Assembly: GCF_021404465.1 (NCBI RefSeq)
Contig: NZ_JABFTT010000022.1
Span: 1-51,254 of the forward strand
Origin: Billgrantia zhangzhouensis
GTDB lineage: Bacteria > Pseudomonadota > Gammaproteobacteria > Pseudomonadales > Halomonadaceae
Reading direction: 5' to 3'
DNA: 51,254 bases
Shown: piece after piece, positions 51,122 to 51,254 of the stretch
Layout: every line of letters begins with the position of its first letter
Numbering within the stretch: position 1 is the first letter of the stretch
Position numbers and translations under genes: made by a program
The notes under the pieces: generated by a model
Told to the model about the DNA's origin: nothing
The model's input: only the letters and a program-made list of their open reading frames with translations
Database searches by the model: none

Positions 51122-51254
51122 ATGAAATCACGCGCCGCCGTCGCCCTCGAAGCGGGTAAGCCGCTCGAACTCACCGAGATCGATGTGCAAGGTCCCAAGG
51201 CTGGGGAGGTACTGGTGCGCATCGCCGCGACCAGTGTGTGCCACACCGACGCCT
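51122..51254 (+). CDS. Zinc alcohol dehydrogenase, class III (formaldehyde dehydrogenase type), partial
   Basis: Only the first 44 codons are in the window; the gene runs off the end. MKSRAAVALEAGKPLELTEI and VRIAATSVCHTDA match S-(hydroxymethyl)glutathione dehydrogenase (FrmA/AdhC), and the Cys of VCHTDA is a catalytic zinc ligand. It would oxidise the formaldehyde-glutathione adduct, a natural step after XoxF. Other class I alcohol dehydrogenases share this N-terminus, so the subclass is a likely guess. Confidence 0.8.
   Translation, partial: MKSRAAVALEAGKPLELTEIDVQGPKAGEVLVRIAATSVCHTDA

Noticed and set aside
1..51254. Search for CRISPR arrays, tRNA or rRNA genes, insertion sequences and phage genes
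   Set aside because: No regularly spaced repeats, cloverleaf, rRNA core sequence, transposase or integrase was seen.

Overview
The window is GC-rich, densely coded gammaproteobacterial chromosome. Its gene content (ilvIH with divergent ilvY/ilvC, clpB with a sigma32-type promoter, rluD/bamD, a BCCT osmolyte carrier, DUF3565 and PP0621 proteins) and protein sequences suggest Halomonas or a close relative. This is an inference from sequence recognition, since no rRNA gene is present. I see no tRNA, rRNA, IS element, prophage or CRISPR array; the region looks like ordinary chromosome with lineage-specific operons.

Layout. (1) 0.1-6 kb: phospholipid synthesis (pssA) and branched-chain amino acid synthesis: ilvC, its divergent activator ilvY, and ilvIH behind a long structured leader. 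(2) 6-14.6 kb: protein and cell-envelope housekeeping: clpB, pgeF, rluD, bamD, nadE, and a few small proteins including an orphan minor pseudopilin. (3) 14.7-18.8 kb: a two-gene DNA-repair operon, a FAN1-like VRR-NUC nuclease followed by a Rad3/DinG-type helicase that carries its own RecB/Cas4-like nuclease domain. (4) 18.8-25.2 kb: nitronate monooxygenase-like enzyme, BrkB/YihY, a retropepsin-like protease, a collapsed alpha/beta-hydrolase pseudogene, two transporters and a PQQ sugar-dehydrogenase-like protein. (5) 25.4-28 kb: a periplasmic protein made of two tandem SBP_bac_3 domains, translationally coupled to a membrane diguanylate cyclase. (6) 28-36 kb: TelA pair, extensin-like protein, BCCT transporter, luciferase-like monooxygenase, AzlCD exporter.

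(7) 36-51 kb is the metabolic heart of the window: a lanthanide-dependent alcohol oxidation locus. xoxF (with the extra lanthanide-ligating Asp), xoxG and xoxJ lead an eight-gene minus-strand operon. It continues with a conserved unknown, a second substrate-binding protein, a YVTN beta-propeller and a PedC-type ABC ATPase/permease pair. Divergently, pqqA-B-C-D-E-F encode the complete peptide-derived PQQ cofactor pathway. Just beyond pqqF begins a zinc alcohol dehydrogenase resembling glutathione-dependent formaldehyde dehydrogenase. Together these suggest periplasmic alcohol oxidation by XoxF-PQQ-Ln, electron transfer to XoxG, and cytoplasmic formaldehyde removal. A second cytochrome c and a small Cys-containing exported protein converge on the end of the operon.

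No wholly new system can be proved from sequence alone. The most promising for novelty are the tandem-SBP/diguanylate cyclase pair, the nuclease-helicase plus FAN1 operon, and the unknown proteins and ABC transporter tied to xoxF.
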